50,875 nucleotides of DNA from Cyanobacteria bacterium REEB446. Its GTDB lineage: Bacteria; Cyanobacteriota; Vampirovibrionia; LMEP-6097. Every line of letters begins with the position of its first letter. Position 1 is the first letter of the stretch. Made by a program: the position numbers and the translations under genes. Of this stretch, positions 25,744 to 34,377 are shown in pieces. The notes under the pieces are model-generated. The model was not told the origin of the DNA and made no database searches. It worked only from the letters and a program-made list of their open reading frames with translations. Where the stretch lies: assembly GCA_018970325.1 (NCBI GenBank), contig JAGWWP010000011.1, positions 1-50,875 on the forward strand, read 5' to 3'.

Positions 25744-26793
25744 ATGTCAGCAATAATTCAAGATAAAGAAAGTATAGTCAAACAAATTTGCCTAGAGTTA
25801 GAAGAAATTCTAAACGAAAAATCTTTGCTTCTTGATAATAAAAAACAAAGCACTTTTACTAAAGTTAAATATTTATACGGTTTTACTGGTCAATATCCTT
25901 TCAAATGTGAGATTAACAACATAAAAATTGATGATCTTTTGTCTATTGAGTCATTAAATAAACTTGAACCCGCAGACCGGAATAAACTTATAGATAGTCT
26001 TATGAGAAGCCTACTAGCTAGATTATTTGCTACAGAATTTAAAGCTGAAGAACTTACCTTAGACCTAAAAAACTATAGCTTTCACTATAATGTTTTCAAT
26101 GATTTTTTTAAAGACCCGAAACCCTATTACGCGATTTTTGACATAGAAGAGCTAATAAATGATCTCAATGAAAAAAAAATATTTGATTTTAAAACTAATC
26201 CTCAAACAGGATTAATAGAAACCTCTAATACTATTAACTTAAATATGCAGTGGCAGTGGATTACCGATAGCTGTATGGCTGGATTGTGGCAAAAAGAAAA
26301 TGATCCTTTCAGTTGGCGCAAAAGTATGATTATTAATGCTGCTGTAGTAACTACCAATGAAACAAACATTGCTATAGAACACATCTCCAAAGATCCAGAT
26401 TGGTATAGAAAAGCTCAAGAAGATAAAGAAAGCTTAGATAGAGGTATTTATCATATATTCAATCCTCATTCCATTAAAATCAGTGCTCTAGGCTCACCAA
26501 TACTTAAAAATATAGAACTCGGTAAATGGATACACCCACGTCGTGTAGAGTCTCAAGCCCTACTCTTATTAAATATTCTTGAAACCATAGAAGCAGGTAT
26601 TCATCATGAAGAATGGGGCTTTGCCTACAGTGAGGATTTCAATGAGCAAAATAGAGAAATCATTTTCAAAGCCATCTATAACTTACTAACCTTTCTAATG
26701 AGTGTAAACTGGAACTCCAAGCACAATATGTATGATGCCAATGCTCCAACTAGCAGCTCTTGGGAAGAAATAATCTTTTGGGAAGGAGCCTAG
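25744..26793 (+). pseudogene. GH15-like glycosidase, N-terminal part (frameshifted)
   Basis: First 349 residues of what looks like one ~680-residue protein. Blocks such as MQWQWITDSCMAGLWQKEND, GKWIHPRRVESQALLLLNIL and NAPTSSSWEEI resemble the (alpha/alpha)6-barrel of glucoamylase-type GH15 enzymes, where a WEE motif supplies the catalytic acid. The frame ends at TAG (26791-26793) right after this motif, while the -1 frame continues with WEGSLDSAYTYLALDKF. Two TTGGGAAG copies (26759-26766 and 26780-26787) flank the suspected site. It may be a true pseudogene, a sequencing error or, less likely, programmed frameshifting. Confidence 0.55.
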
Positions 26794-27791
26794 ACTCAGC
26801 TTATACTTACCTAGCCTTAGATAAATTCTGTAAATTAGTTTTCAGTGAGAATTATAGTAAAACTAAGGCTATCACTGATTTGAAAAATACTTTAAATGCT
26901 TCAGTAAATAGCGATAATGCTTATGCCGACTGCCTTAATGAATCACAAGTAAGAATGTTAATGCAGGCTTGTAATAGTAAAATTTATGAATGGATAGTTA
27001 AACCGATTCTTTACGACAGAACTCAACCGATTCATAGTCCCGAAAATAAAATAGACACATCTTTAGTACTTTTAGCAGCTTCTAATTATAGATTTTCAGA
27101 AGATGTTATGTTGGATACAGAAATACGCAAGAACATAGTAGACCTCTGTGATAATCTACTGGCTGATGATTATGGAATGCGCAGATATAATAAATTCACC
27201 CGCGAAGACATAGTCTCTGGCACCTATGTAAAGATTTTTGATAGTTATTTGAATATTAATAGCCAAATAGTACATGAACTCACTCCTATAGCTCAAATAA
27301 TGCTTGGACAGAAAGCGGATCCTATTCAATTAGTACCAAAACATGCATCAACAACGGAATTTCTTAAAAGACAAAAAATAGCTAAAGCTGATTTCTCAGC
27401 ACAGTGGAGCATTGGTACCACTGCCTCGTTACAGGCTTTAGCTAAAAGTAAAATAAACCTAATCAATCACAGCAAAATCATTAAGTATCTATCACCACAA
27501 GCAGAAAGCTTAATTAAAGAAATAGACATAAAAATCGCTCATTACATTAATAAAACCCTCTCTCTAATAGCTGGTTTTAAAGACCAAGATATAATCCGTG
27601 CAGATGGTAGTAAACTAACTGGGTCTTACTCTATCTTAGAAGCTTATCAAGCCATTACAGATCTTACGGGGAAAACTAAATGGCTTCCCGGTGCTCATAC
27701 CTTGTCTTGGAGTGCAGCACAATTTTATTCTGGTTTAAAGCTTGCCCTGAAAGCCGAGCATGAGTTAAGATCTTTTAATAATCCTAGTTAA
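26760..27791 (+). pseudogene. GH15-like glycosidase, C-terminal part (frameshifted)
   Basis: Continuation of the preceding frame: from about 26788 it reads SLDSAYTYLALDKFCKLVF and runs to TAA at 27791. The nominal TTG start at 26760 is an artefact of the overlapping frame. The C-terminal TGSYSILEAYQAI and WLPGAHTLSWSAAQFYSGL are typical of the closing helices of an alpha/alpha-toroid glycosidase. With the upstream half it forms one interrupted gene; the preceding membrane glycosyltransferase suggests glycan metabolism. Confidence 0.5.
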
Positions 27792-27800
27792 AAGATTTTT

Positions 27801-28301
27801 ATGAAGAACATTAAGCTTTATATTACTTCCCTAATCGTTTTAAGTTTTTTTAATTTAGCTGTTTTAAAAGCTGCTGACCCAGCTGAGGAGTTAAAAAATA
27901 CAAGAAAGCTCTTTAAAAATGCTAGTTACTCATTAAAGCATTTAAATGCATTCACAGATTCCGCTCTAGCACTTGATTATGAGTGTTATGCTAAAGCATA
28001 CAACGCTGCTGGAACCATGATAGGTGCTAAATTTGAAGGTAATCCTTTTAAAAAAATAAAATACTTCTCGAATGGTAAAAATGCCCTAGAAGAGGTAATC
28101 AGAGCGAATCCTGAGAATCCAGAATTTAGATTTATTAGATTAGCTGTACAGTTAAATATTCCTAAAATGCTGAGTTACAAGGATAATATTAAGGAAGATA
28201 CTACTTTAATAAAAGTCTTTCTAAATGCAGATAAACACGAAGATGAAGATTTAGCTACAATGCTTAAGGCTTTTTTAGAGCTTTATAGTTTGGGCATGTA
28301 G
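27801..28301 (+). CDS. Secreted helical (TPR-like) hypothetical protein
   Basis: 166 residues with a signal peptide (LYITSLIVLSFFNLAVLKAAD) and then alpha-helical, Leu/Asn/Lys-rich sequence with TPR-like spacing (ALEEVIRANPENPEFRFIRL). It follows the GH15-like gene by 9 nt. The last codons and stop (GGGCATGTAG) lie inside the left arm of the palindromic repeat 28291-28413, so the original C-terminus may have been altered. No function is assignable. Confidence 0.6.
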   Translation: MKNIKLYITSLIVLSFFNLAVLKAADPAEELKNTRKLFKNASYSLKHLNAFTDSALALDYECYAKAYNAAGTMIGAKFEGNPFKKIKYFSNGKNALEEVIRANPENPEFRFIRLAVQLNIPKMLSYKDNIKEDTTLIKVFLNADKHEDEDLATMLKAFLELYSLGM

Positions 28302-28413
28302 CGGAACTTCAATTTCTGCGTTTTCGTCGTCCTCATAATCCTCATGTACCTTAAGTACACTGCGGTCATTCGTCCTCCTCAGCCTTGAACTTGTTCGTTC
28401 GGCTACACGCCCA
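28291..28413. repeat. Palindromic repeat element, copy 1 (intergenic)
   Basis: Arms 28291-28307 and 28397-28413 pair over 17 positions with 2 mismatches (TGGGCATGTAGCGGAAC / GTTCGGCTACACGCCCA). The ~90-nt core, read on the minus strand, is open in the frame giving SSRLRRTNDRSVLKVHEDYE and then DDENAEIEV. The arms contain the ends of both convergent genes: the stop of the 27801 gene and that of the lycopene cyclase gene. Confidence 0.85.
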
Positions 28414-29107
28414 GTTTGTAAGGAGAGCAGTCACGAGCAGTTCCAAAATACTCTACTAAAAACACATTCCAAATTAACATTACTCCACCATAAATAAAAT
28501 CCTCCACGGGAATCGTAAATGCTCTTATCGAAAGATTCTCAGCATTATTATAAAAGACTACTGGCTCATCAAAAGCAATCCCAGTAAGTAAACCATTCAC
28601 TATGAAAAATGGTATTAGAGTAACCAAATACATCAAATAAAAATTAGGCAAAAAAGATGATTTACGCAAAAATATTAAACTAATTGCCATAAATATACTG
28701 GTATAAAATGTATAAGCCCTATCATGGAAAATATAAGCTAAGGCAAATAGAAAGAGAGCTAGCCCAATATTCAAATAGCTAAAATTAAATCCCTCAAAAG
28801 GTTTCGGAAAATAATACTTCAAAACCTCGTAAGTAAATATACAAGCATAAGGAACACAGATAAAAAATAAAACCTCTTCTAAAGGCAGATTTAAAAATTT
28901 AATCCCACAAAGATATTTTTCCGTAAAACCCCAAACACCGAGGTAAGTGAAAATACTGTCCCAAACAACGAAAACTGTAAGAACTATGGCTACAGCCTTA
29001 AATATAAAAGGAAATAATTTATATAACTTAATCTTAGTCTCAAAGCTCAAACAAACTGGTACAAGCACGCTAAAAAAATTTATTAATAAGTAGGTAAAAG
29101 ACAGCAT
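28403..29107 (-). CDS. Lycopene cyclase (CrtY-type, lycopene cyclase domain)
   Basis: Seven-helix membrane enzyme cyclising lycopene ends to beta-ionone rings. The 234 residues carry the two repeated domain signatures: FVVWDSIFTYLGVWGF, LPLEEVLFFICVPYACIFTYE, and in the second half AFDEPVVFYNNAE and IPVEDFIYGGVML. This architecture (fused CrtYc/CrtYd, CarR-like) is common in Bacteroidota and actinobacteria/archaea and differs from plant/cyanobacterial CrtL. It lies downstream of the beta-carotene hydroxylase on the same strand, so the pair would give beta-carotene then zeaxanthin. Its final codons lie in the repeat element arm. Confidence 0.88.
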   Translation of the reverse strand: MLSFTYLLINFFSVLVPVCLSFETKIKLYKLFPFIFKAVAIVLTVFVVWDSIFTYLGVWGFTEKYLCGIKFLNLPLEEVLFFICVPYACIFTYEVLKYYFPKPFEGFNFSYLNIGLALFLFALAYIFHDRAYTFYTSIFMAISLIFLRKSSFLPNFYLMYLVTLIPFFIVNGLLTGIAFDEPVVFYNNAENLSIRAFTIPVEDFIYGGVMLIWNVFLVEYFGTARDCSPYKLGV

Positions 29108-29162
29108 CTTAATTCTGAATCATAGCTCTTAAACTTGTACGCTTGCGAGCAATCCCCTTACT

Positions 29163-29636
29163 CTAAATAGCACAAGAAACACTGTCCTTAAACTGCTTGG
29201 AGTAATATTTTAGTGGCACCCATAACATACCAAAATTTTCACCATCTTCTTTATAGATATGACTATGATGGTCTTTATGAGCTCGTCTTAGCCCATCAAG
29301 GTATGGGTGAGAGAAATTATCTAAAAATTTAAAACGCCTGTGAATATAAACATCATGAACTAAAAAATAACAGAGTCCATAGATAGTAATCCCCAAGCCT
29401 AAAGCATAAGCATATAAATTAGAGAAGAAGAAACCTCCCATAATCAGTAACATAGAAGGCAGAGCAAAAATCACAAAAAAGACATCATTCTTTTCAAAAA
29501 AACCAATATCCTTCTGATGATGATCTTCATGAAAATTCCACATAGAACCGTGCATCACATAGCGGTGCATCACATTAGCGACTAGCTCCATGCAAAGAAA
29601 AGTACAGATGATAATGCTTAGGTATAAAATAAACAT
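29163..29636 (-). CDS. crtZ: Beta-carotene hydroxylase (CrtZ-like, fatty acid hydroxylase superfamily)
   Basis: Di-iron membrane hydroxylase adding 3-hydroxyl groups to beta-carotene rings. The His clusters are all present: HRYVMHG (about residue 25), HEDHH (about 37), HDVYIHRR (about 94) and RAHKDHHSH (about 115). Four hydrophobic segments; 157 residues matches CrtZ. Upstream carotenoid genes (crtE, crtB, crtI) are not in the window. Confidence 0.88.
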   Translation of the reverse strand: MFILYLSIIICTFLCMELVANVMHRYVMHGSMWNFHEDHHQKDIGFFEKNDVFFVIFALPSMLLIMGGFFFSNLYAYALGLGITIYGLCYFLVHDVYIHRRFKFLDNFSHPYLDGLRRAHKDHHSHIYKEDGENFGMLWVPLKYYSKQFKDSVSCAI

Positions 29637-29637
29637 T

Positions 29638-29901
29638 CTAAGATAATTCTAGCAAAGGGCTATGCAGAGTTCGAGGTAATTTCTTACTGTCTTCTAGCCA
29701 CTGTTGCCGAACTTCAATTTCTGCGTTTTCGTCGTCCTCATGATCCTCATATAAGCTTGATAAATCAAGCTTGTATTTCCGCTTGCTCGCATATGACATT
29801 AATGTCGCATGCTCGGCATCGCTGGAAATTACCCGTACACTGCGGTCATTCGTCCTCCTCAACCTTGAACTTGTTCGTTCCGCAACAGTAGGTTTAGGCA
29901 A
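29638..29901 (-). CDS. Doubtful 87-residue ORF made largely of the repeat element
   Basis: Starts at TTG and ends 1 nt before the crtZ start. Residues ~8-66 are encoded by the repeat copy 29700-29889 (VAERTSSRLRRTNDRSV ... EDHEDDENAEIEV). Only the first ~6 residues and the last ~21 (QWLEDSKKLPRTLHSPLLEL) are outside it. It may be the remnant of a small gene upstream of crtZ into which the element inserted in frame, or simply an untranslated leader. I would not count it as a functional protein. Confidence 0.3.
   Translation of the reverse strand: MPKPTVAERTSSRLRRTNDRSVRVISSDAEHATLMSYASKRKYKLDLSSLYEDHEDDENAEIEVRQQWLEDSKKLPRTLHSPLLELS
29700..29889. repeat. Palindromic repeat element, copy 2 (long form)
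   Basis: Arms ACTGTTGCCGAAC (29700-29712) and GTTCCGCAACAGT (29877-29889) pair 12 of 13. The core matches copy 1 but carries about 80 extra nt (roughly 29750-29835), containing AAGCTTGataaatCAAGCTT, itself palindromic. The frame stays open through the extra segment. This looks like one element nested in another. Confidence 0.85.
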
Positions 29902-29942
29902 AATAAAGATACAAAGTTAGAGTTTCTTATCTTTATAGATAT

Positions 29943-31406
29943 ATGTCTTCAATAATGGATTCTAAACACTCTATTAGTAATATATTAGATTTTTATAAAA
30001 AATCTATAAAGATTCCAGAATCATTGGTGCCTATGATTTCAGAAAATATAAAAATAATTGATACAAATGGCGATAATTTTATAAGCTACAGCGAGCTTAA
30101 TCAATACAAACCAAGAAATAATGGTGAAAATGAAAAAAAATGGTTACTTGACACTTGGAATTATTTATCTCCCTCGGACGAATCTAATGGACTAAAGCAA
30201 CTCCCTGTAAATACTTGCCCTATAAATCACCCTGATAAGGAGGACCAATCTAAAAGGATTGTATTAATTATAGATACTGCTTTAAGATTAAATCGTCAAT
30301 TCGAAATTAACAATAATGACAAAGTTGATCCAGGTGAAATCACAACAAGCCACGCTAGCCTCCATGAAATGGCAATTAAACTTGATAGCCCATGTATCAA
30401 AACTGAACACCTTAACCAGTTTGGTCCTTTACCAGATAATATAGTAAGCCGAATAAAACAAGTTTCAGAAGAGAATCCAGACAAGCCTATTATAGTTTCT
30501 TCTTCCGTTGCTTCTTATGCCCTCTTAATAAAAGAGAATGATTTAAAATCTTTATTACCAGAAGATTTTGAATCAAAAAACAATTTAAGCCCTTCTTCTA
30601 TTAATGCTTCTAATTACTTTAAAGAGCCTTATCGTTCAGCCATTCTAGAGGAATTTAAACGCAAACTTGTGACTGGTGATAAAAATCTAATTGAAGCAGG
30701 AATAGAACTAGTTGAAGCTTTAGCCATAGTCGATATTCTTAATGCACACCCCTCTGGAGGAAAATACGTGACTTCAGTCGGTAACAATGATGACGAAGTT
30801 AACCTTATAAGGCTTGCTGGAGTAAAAACCATTGGCTCCCAAGGTGAGGATGGTAAATTAAAAGACTACAATAGTCGAATCTCTGCTACCGCAGAGTATA
30901 AAGCCCCAGATGAAGTAAGAATTAGTGCGGAGAGACATAATAATCAGATTAATTATGTTATATACACAAATAATGATCCTAAGAATTTAAACAAGGTGAA
31001 AGTTCCAGTAGTAGATACTAAGCTTGGTAATTCCTTTATAGGACGTGATTTTAACTCTGTACCAAAAGCTAGCGAATCTGATCTCACAACATTGATCGAA
31101 TTACAAAAATTACTAAAGGAACAGACATCAACACAGACAGAATTAACTTTAGAAGATTTAAAAATCCGTAATGAAATAAGTAGAAAATATTCAACAGTAA
31201 AAAGCAAACTCTTTGTGGGTCCAAGTAATGAGTTACAGAGTTATGAAATACATTATGACGACAGTACACAAAAATATGAAGCTGTTATTAAAAACTACAG
31301 GATAGATAAACAGGGGCAGCTATACCAGTATTACGAGGGAAGTTCTTTTGCTAAGCCTATGGATCAGATTTTCAATGATTTAGAAGCTCAAAAAACCGTA
31401 AAATAA
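29943..31406 (+). CDS. EF-hand-containing hypothetical protein, 487 residues
   Basis: Not recognised overall. A canonical EF-hand loop DTNGDNFISYSEL lies at about residues 35-47 and an EF-like acidic stretch EINNNDKVDPGEI at about 120-132, so calcium binding is plausible. No signal peptide is evident. The middle (about 145-260) is helical and the C-terminal third beta-rich with many Lys/Asp. It is plus-strand, divergent from the carotenoid genes and convergent with the Sua5 gene. Confidence 0.55.
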   Translation: MSSIMDSKHSISNILDFYKKSIKIPESLVPMISENIKIIDTNGDNFISYSELNQYKPRNNGENEKKWLLDTWNYLSPSDESNGLKQLPVNTCPINHPDKEDQSKRIVLIIDTALRLNRQFEINNNDKVDPGEITTSHASLHEMAIKLDSPCIKTEHLNQFGPLPDNIVSRIKQVSEENPDKPIIVSSSVASYALLIKENDLKSLLPEDFESKNNLSPSSINASNYFKEPYRSAILEEFKRKLVTGDKNLIEAGIELVEALAIVDILNAHPSGGKYVTSVGNNDDEVNLIRLAGVKTIGSQGEDGKLKDYNSRISATAEYKAPDEVRISAERHNNQINYVIYTNNDPKNLNKVKVPVVDTKLGNSFIGRDFNSVPKASESDLTTLIELQKLLKEQTSTQTELTLEDLKIRNEISRKYSTVKSKLFVGPSNELQSYEIHYDDSTQKYEAVIKNYRIDKQGQLYQYYEGSSFAKPMDQIFNDLEAQKTVK

Positions 31407-31417
31407 TTTATCAATTA

Positions 31418-32515
31418 TCATAAATCTTTAGTACCCTCAGCAGCACGTAAAAGCCGATCATTAATGGCTTTACCCACAGAATCATAGGGAATAGGCATCA
31501 CGGCTATGCTATCTACGCCTAAACCCTCTAATTCATGCAAACTAGAAAAAAGCTTCGAGGCAGCTTCATCTAAATCAGCACTAGGACTAATATTTATAAT
31601 CTTTTGAAATGAAAATTTTAAATCACTTTCAGTAAGCTTACTTTGACTCTGAGTCAAAGATTCTGAAATAGACCCAAAAGCTATCAGAGCTTCATTCTCA
31701 CGAGGCTGATCATTAAAACTATAGTTTAAACGTAATTTACATTTAGGTGCATAATGCTTTAAAAGCATACCTGGAGACCTAATACTCTCATCCTGCTCTG
31801 GCAGAGCTATTTCACCAAGAATATTCTTTAATTCCATCACAGACACACTGCCATAGCGAAGTAATTTAGGTAAAGAACTACTTAAATCTAAAACAGTAGA
31901 CTCTAAGCCGCATTCGCAGTTACCACCATCCACTATCCACTCAAGACAGTGTCGTGGAACTTCAATTTCGGCGTTAATGCCTTTATAAAATGTTGATGAA
32001 ACTCCAATTTCTGCGTTTTCATCGTCCTCATGATCCTGAAAAAGCTTAGCCACATGAGCAGCAGAGCTAGGACTTAGTCTCCCAGAGGGATTCGCACTAG
32101 GCGCTGCTACAGGAGCAGCGAACTGCCTTAGTAATTCAAGCGTAAAAGGATGTCGTGGAATCCTTACTCCAGCAGTATTTAAACCAGCACAGACTATTTT
32201 AGAGATTCTAGAGTTTTTAGTTTTATTTAAAATTATAGTAAGCGGACCTGGCCAAAAGCTTTCAGCAAGCTTAATTACACGCTCATCATAAATTACATCT
32301 TTAAAAATCTCATCTAAATTAGCATAATGAGAAATTATAGGATTAAAGCTAGGTCTACCCTTGATTTTAAAAACTTTTTCCACGGCTTTAGTACTAGCGG
32401 CTGAAGCCGCTAAACCATAGACGGTTTCAGTCGGAATAGCGACTACGTCTTCTGAGTTTAAAAGCTCTAATGCTTTATTTAAGCTGTTTTGGCTGGTGTC
32501 TAGGATTTTTGGCAT
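31418..32515 (-). CDS. Threonylcarbamoyl-AMP synthase (Sua5/YwlC) with repeat-encoded insertion
   Basis: Makes threonylcarbamoyl-adenylate for t6A37 tRNA modification. The TsaC/YrdC domain shows DVVAIPTETVYGLAA, VFKIKGRPSFNPIISH, PGPLTIILNKTKN, RIPRHPFTLELLRQF and AAPSANPSGRLSPSSA. After the linker there is a Sua5 C-terminal domain (RSPGMLLKHYAPKC). Between the two halves of the YrdC domain, about residues 160-187 are encoded by a repeat-element copy (DHEDDENAEIGV and NAEIEV), just before IVDGGNCECGLESTVLDL. Removing it restores the usual spacing. Frame is intact, so the protein is probably made. Length 365. Confidence 0.88.
   Translation of the reverse strand: MPKILDTSQNSLNKALELLNSEDVVAIPTETVYGLAASAASTKAVEKVFKIKGRPSFNPIISHYANLDEIFKDVIYDERVIKLAESFWPGPLTIILNKTKNSRISKIVCAGLNTAGVRIPRHPFTLELLRQFAAPVAAPSANPSGRLSPSSAAHVAKLFQDHEDDENAEIGVSSTFYKGINAEIEVPRHCLEWIVDGGNCECGLESTVLDLSSSLPKLLRYGSVSVMELKNILGEIALPEQDESIRSPGMLLKHYAPKCKLRLNYSFNDQPRENEALIAFGSISESLTQSQSKLTESDLKFSFQKIINISPSADLDEAASKLFSSLHELEGLGVDSIAVMPIPYDSVGKAINDRLLRAAEGTKDL
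31954..32036. repeat. Palindromic repeat element, copy 4 (two half-copies inside the Sua5 gene)
   Basis: GTGGAACTTCAATTTCGGCG (about 31955-31974) and AACTCCAATTTCTGCG with following TCATCGTCCTCATGATCCT (about 32000-32036) are two tandem fragments of the same conserved block, giving NAEIEV and DHEDDENAEIGV on the minus strand. No convincing terminal palindrome remains. Confidence 0.75.
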
Positions 32516-32570
32516 GAGTTTGAAAATTCTTTTTTTCTTTCGATTAAAAGCATCATTTACATTGTGCCAT
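32504..32570. repeat. 67-bp direct repeat, copy A
   Basis: Covers the Sua5 start codon and its upstream region. It matches 34378-34444 at about 60 of 67 positions (for example CATCATTTACATTRTGCCAT in both). The alpha/beta-hydrolase gene lies exactly between the two copies. Confidence 0.8.
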
Positions 32571-32581
32571 TCACCGCAGTG

Positions 32582-34306
32582 TTAGAATCTTTTAATTAGG
32601 CGACTGTATTCCCTATCTCTATTTAATGGTTTAGGTTTAGATTTAGGCGTAACGAATTCCAGCTTAGTATCATTTGCACAGCTGGCATCAATAGTATCTT
32701 TTTGCAAGTTGGTGAAAAAATCCTGAACGATTTTTAATCCACAATCATTATCAACCGTGACCGAATGGAAACCTTGCGGAAACTCAATAAGACGAGAATT
32801 GCTTAGTTGAGAATTCAATTTGCGAGCATCTTCTAATGGTGTCACGTGATCGAGAACACCTTGAACAATCAGTGTAGGGGTCTGGGAATTTATAGCTTTA
32901 TAGTAATCATTTCCTAAATTCTTGTAAGGCACATATTTACATAAATCATCAAAAGAAGTAAGTTTTAAAAACTTTTGCCACTCTAGAGGTATAGTCAGTT
33001 GATCACTTTCAGCCCTTTCAAAATCATCTAGAGAATAGTTGTCACTACAGACCGTTGAAAAGTACATGAGTCCTTCCTTATCTCTCTTGCCAGAGCTATT
33101 TGACTTAAGTTTATTATTTTTTGCTTTATAAATAGCCTTTGGAATAATCTCAACAGAAGATTTAGCATAAAGCATTTCAAAAATTTCAGTCCATAATTGT
33201 TTAGAAAGCTTATTTCCTGGCTTTAATACTCTGTTTAGCTCATTTTCCAGATCCGGATAGGTCGAATCACATTCTTTATCAGCTTTACATAGATTGAGAA
33301 CGTTAAGCAATGAATCACTAATTGACTTATTAATATCCAATATATAAGAATCTCCAGGAAGAGCTATGGCACTCAATAAAGAAGCCTCAATAATTTGAGA
33401 ATGTCTTCTCATTAACTCTAAACCCAAACGAGAACCGTAAGATGCTCCAAATATAACAGCTTTATCGTAATCATAAGCCCTTACAATATCCGCAACATCA
33501 TCAGCATTCTCTTGAGTATTATACGAAGACAAGTCCAGTTTAGAAGACCATTTATCTATGCAAGCCTGAGCCTGAACATAGTCTTTATTTTCTACGGGAG
33601 GGAAACATTCAGGGATCGGAGAAGATGCCCCGACTCCTCTTTGATCTATCATAATTATGCTTCTACCAGCAGAAAAACCCTCTTTCACAAAACCAAGATA
33701 ACCAGCTATATCAAACTCACCGCCCGGTCCTCCCTCTAAAATAACTACTGGAGCCAGCTCAGGCTTAGTACCTATTAGTTTTGCAGTATGTATAACTATC
33801 CCTCTAGTTCCCAAAACTGAACGATTTTCAGGAACAATTACATCCCCACAAACAATGTCATCTGGCTCTAACAAATTTAATTTCTTCAGATCTGCCTTAC
33901 AAGAGCTACTGAAAAATTTCCCAAACTCACCCCAAAATAAATCTCTTTCATTTTTATAAGCCGTCTTCGGATCAATCAGAGTAATTCTTAAATCATCAAT
34001 ATTGCTGATATCAAGTCCAGAAATATCGACATTGACCTCAACAATATTCTTGCCTAATGAAATGAATCTCTCTGGGATTAATTCTGGGTGATTCGACTTA
34101 AGAAATATTCTATCTAAAGCTTGGTTACGCCTTTTGATGCGAAAATTTATAGAGGAATTTTGCTTGAGTGTATCAATATTATGATTAATAAATGGAGTTT
34201 CAACTACAAAACTAGGCTCTATTGATGCAAAAGCATCTAGGGGAAAGGCAATTAGACCTAATATAAATAATAAACAAGCGAAAGGATAGAACAACATTCT
34301 AGACAT
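32582..34306 (-). CDS. Secreted alpha/beta hydrolase, tripeptidyl aminopeptidase (TAP)-like
   Basis: A signal peptide (FACLLFILGLIAFPLDAFAS) precedes an S33-type hydrolase. Oxyanion HGGPGG-like ILEGGPGGEFD is followed by MIDQRGVGASSP, the nucleophile elbow VIFGASYGSRLGLEL (Ser), and the TAP-like C-terminal domain with TPTLIVQGVLDHVTP (Asp) and FPQGFHSVTVDNDC (His). ~574 residues. The leftmost TTG (34312) is less likely than ATG 34306. It probably removes N-terminal residues or peptides outside the cytoplasm. The gene is flanked by direct repeats A and B, suggesting insertion into the Sua5 upstream region. Confidence 0.8.
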   Translation of the reverse strand: MSRMLFYPFACLLFILGLIAFPLDAFASIEPSFVVETPFINHNIDTLKQNSSINFRIKRRNQALDRIFLKSNHPELIPERFISLGKNIVEVNVDISGLDISNIDDLRITLIDPKTAYKNERDLFWGEFGKFFSSSCKADLKKLNLLEPDDIVCGDVIVPENRSVLGTRGIVIHTAKLIGTKPELAPVVILEGGPGGEFDIAGYLGFVKEGFSAGRSIIMIDQRGVGASSPIPECFPPVENKDYVQAQACIDKWSSKLDLSSYNTQENADDVADIVRAYDYDKAVIFGASYGSRLGLELMRRHSQIIEASLLSAIALPGDSYILDINKSISDSLLNVLNLCKADKECDSTYPDLENELNRVLKPGNKLSKQLWTEIFEMLYAKSSVEIIPKAIYKAKNNKLKSNSSGKRDKEGLMYFSTVCSDNYSLDDFERAESDQLTIPLEWQKFLKLTSFDDLCKYVPYKNLGNDYYKAINSQTPTLIVQGVLDHVTPLEDARKLNSQLSNSRLIEFPQGFHSVTVDNDCGLKIVQDFFTNLQKDTIDASCANDTKLEFVTPKSKPKPLNRDREYSRLIKRF

Positions 34307-34377
34307 AAGCAAAATAGCAAAAATAGTGCAAATGATATCAGTAAAAAATCAAATTGTCAACTCTAAGCCATTACGCA

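Noticed and set aside
29638-29901. Treating the 87-residue ORF before crtZ as a real carotenoid gene
   Set aside because: Most of it is repeat-element sequence and the start is TTG; kept only as a doubtful entry.
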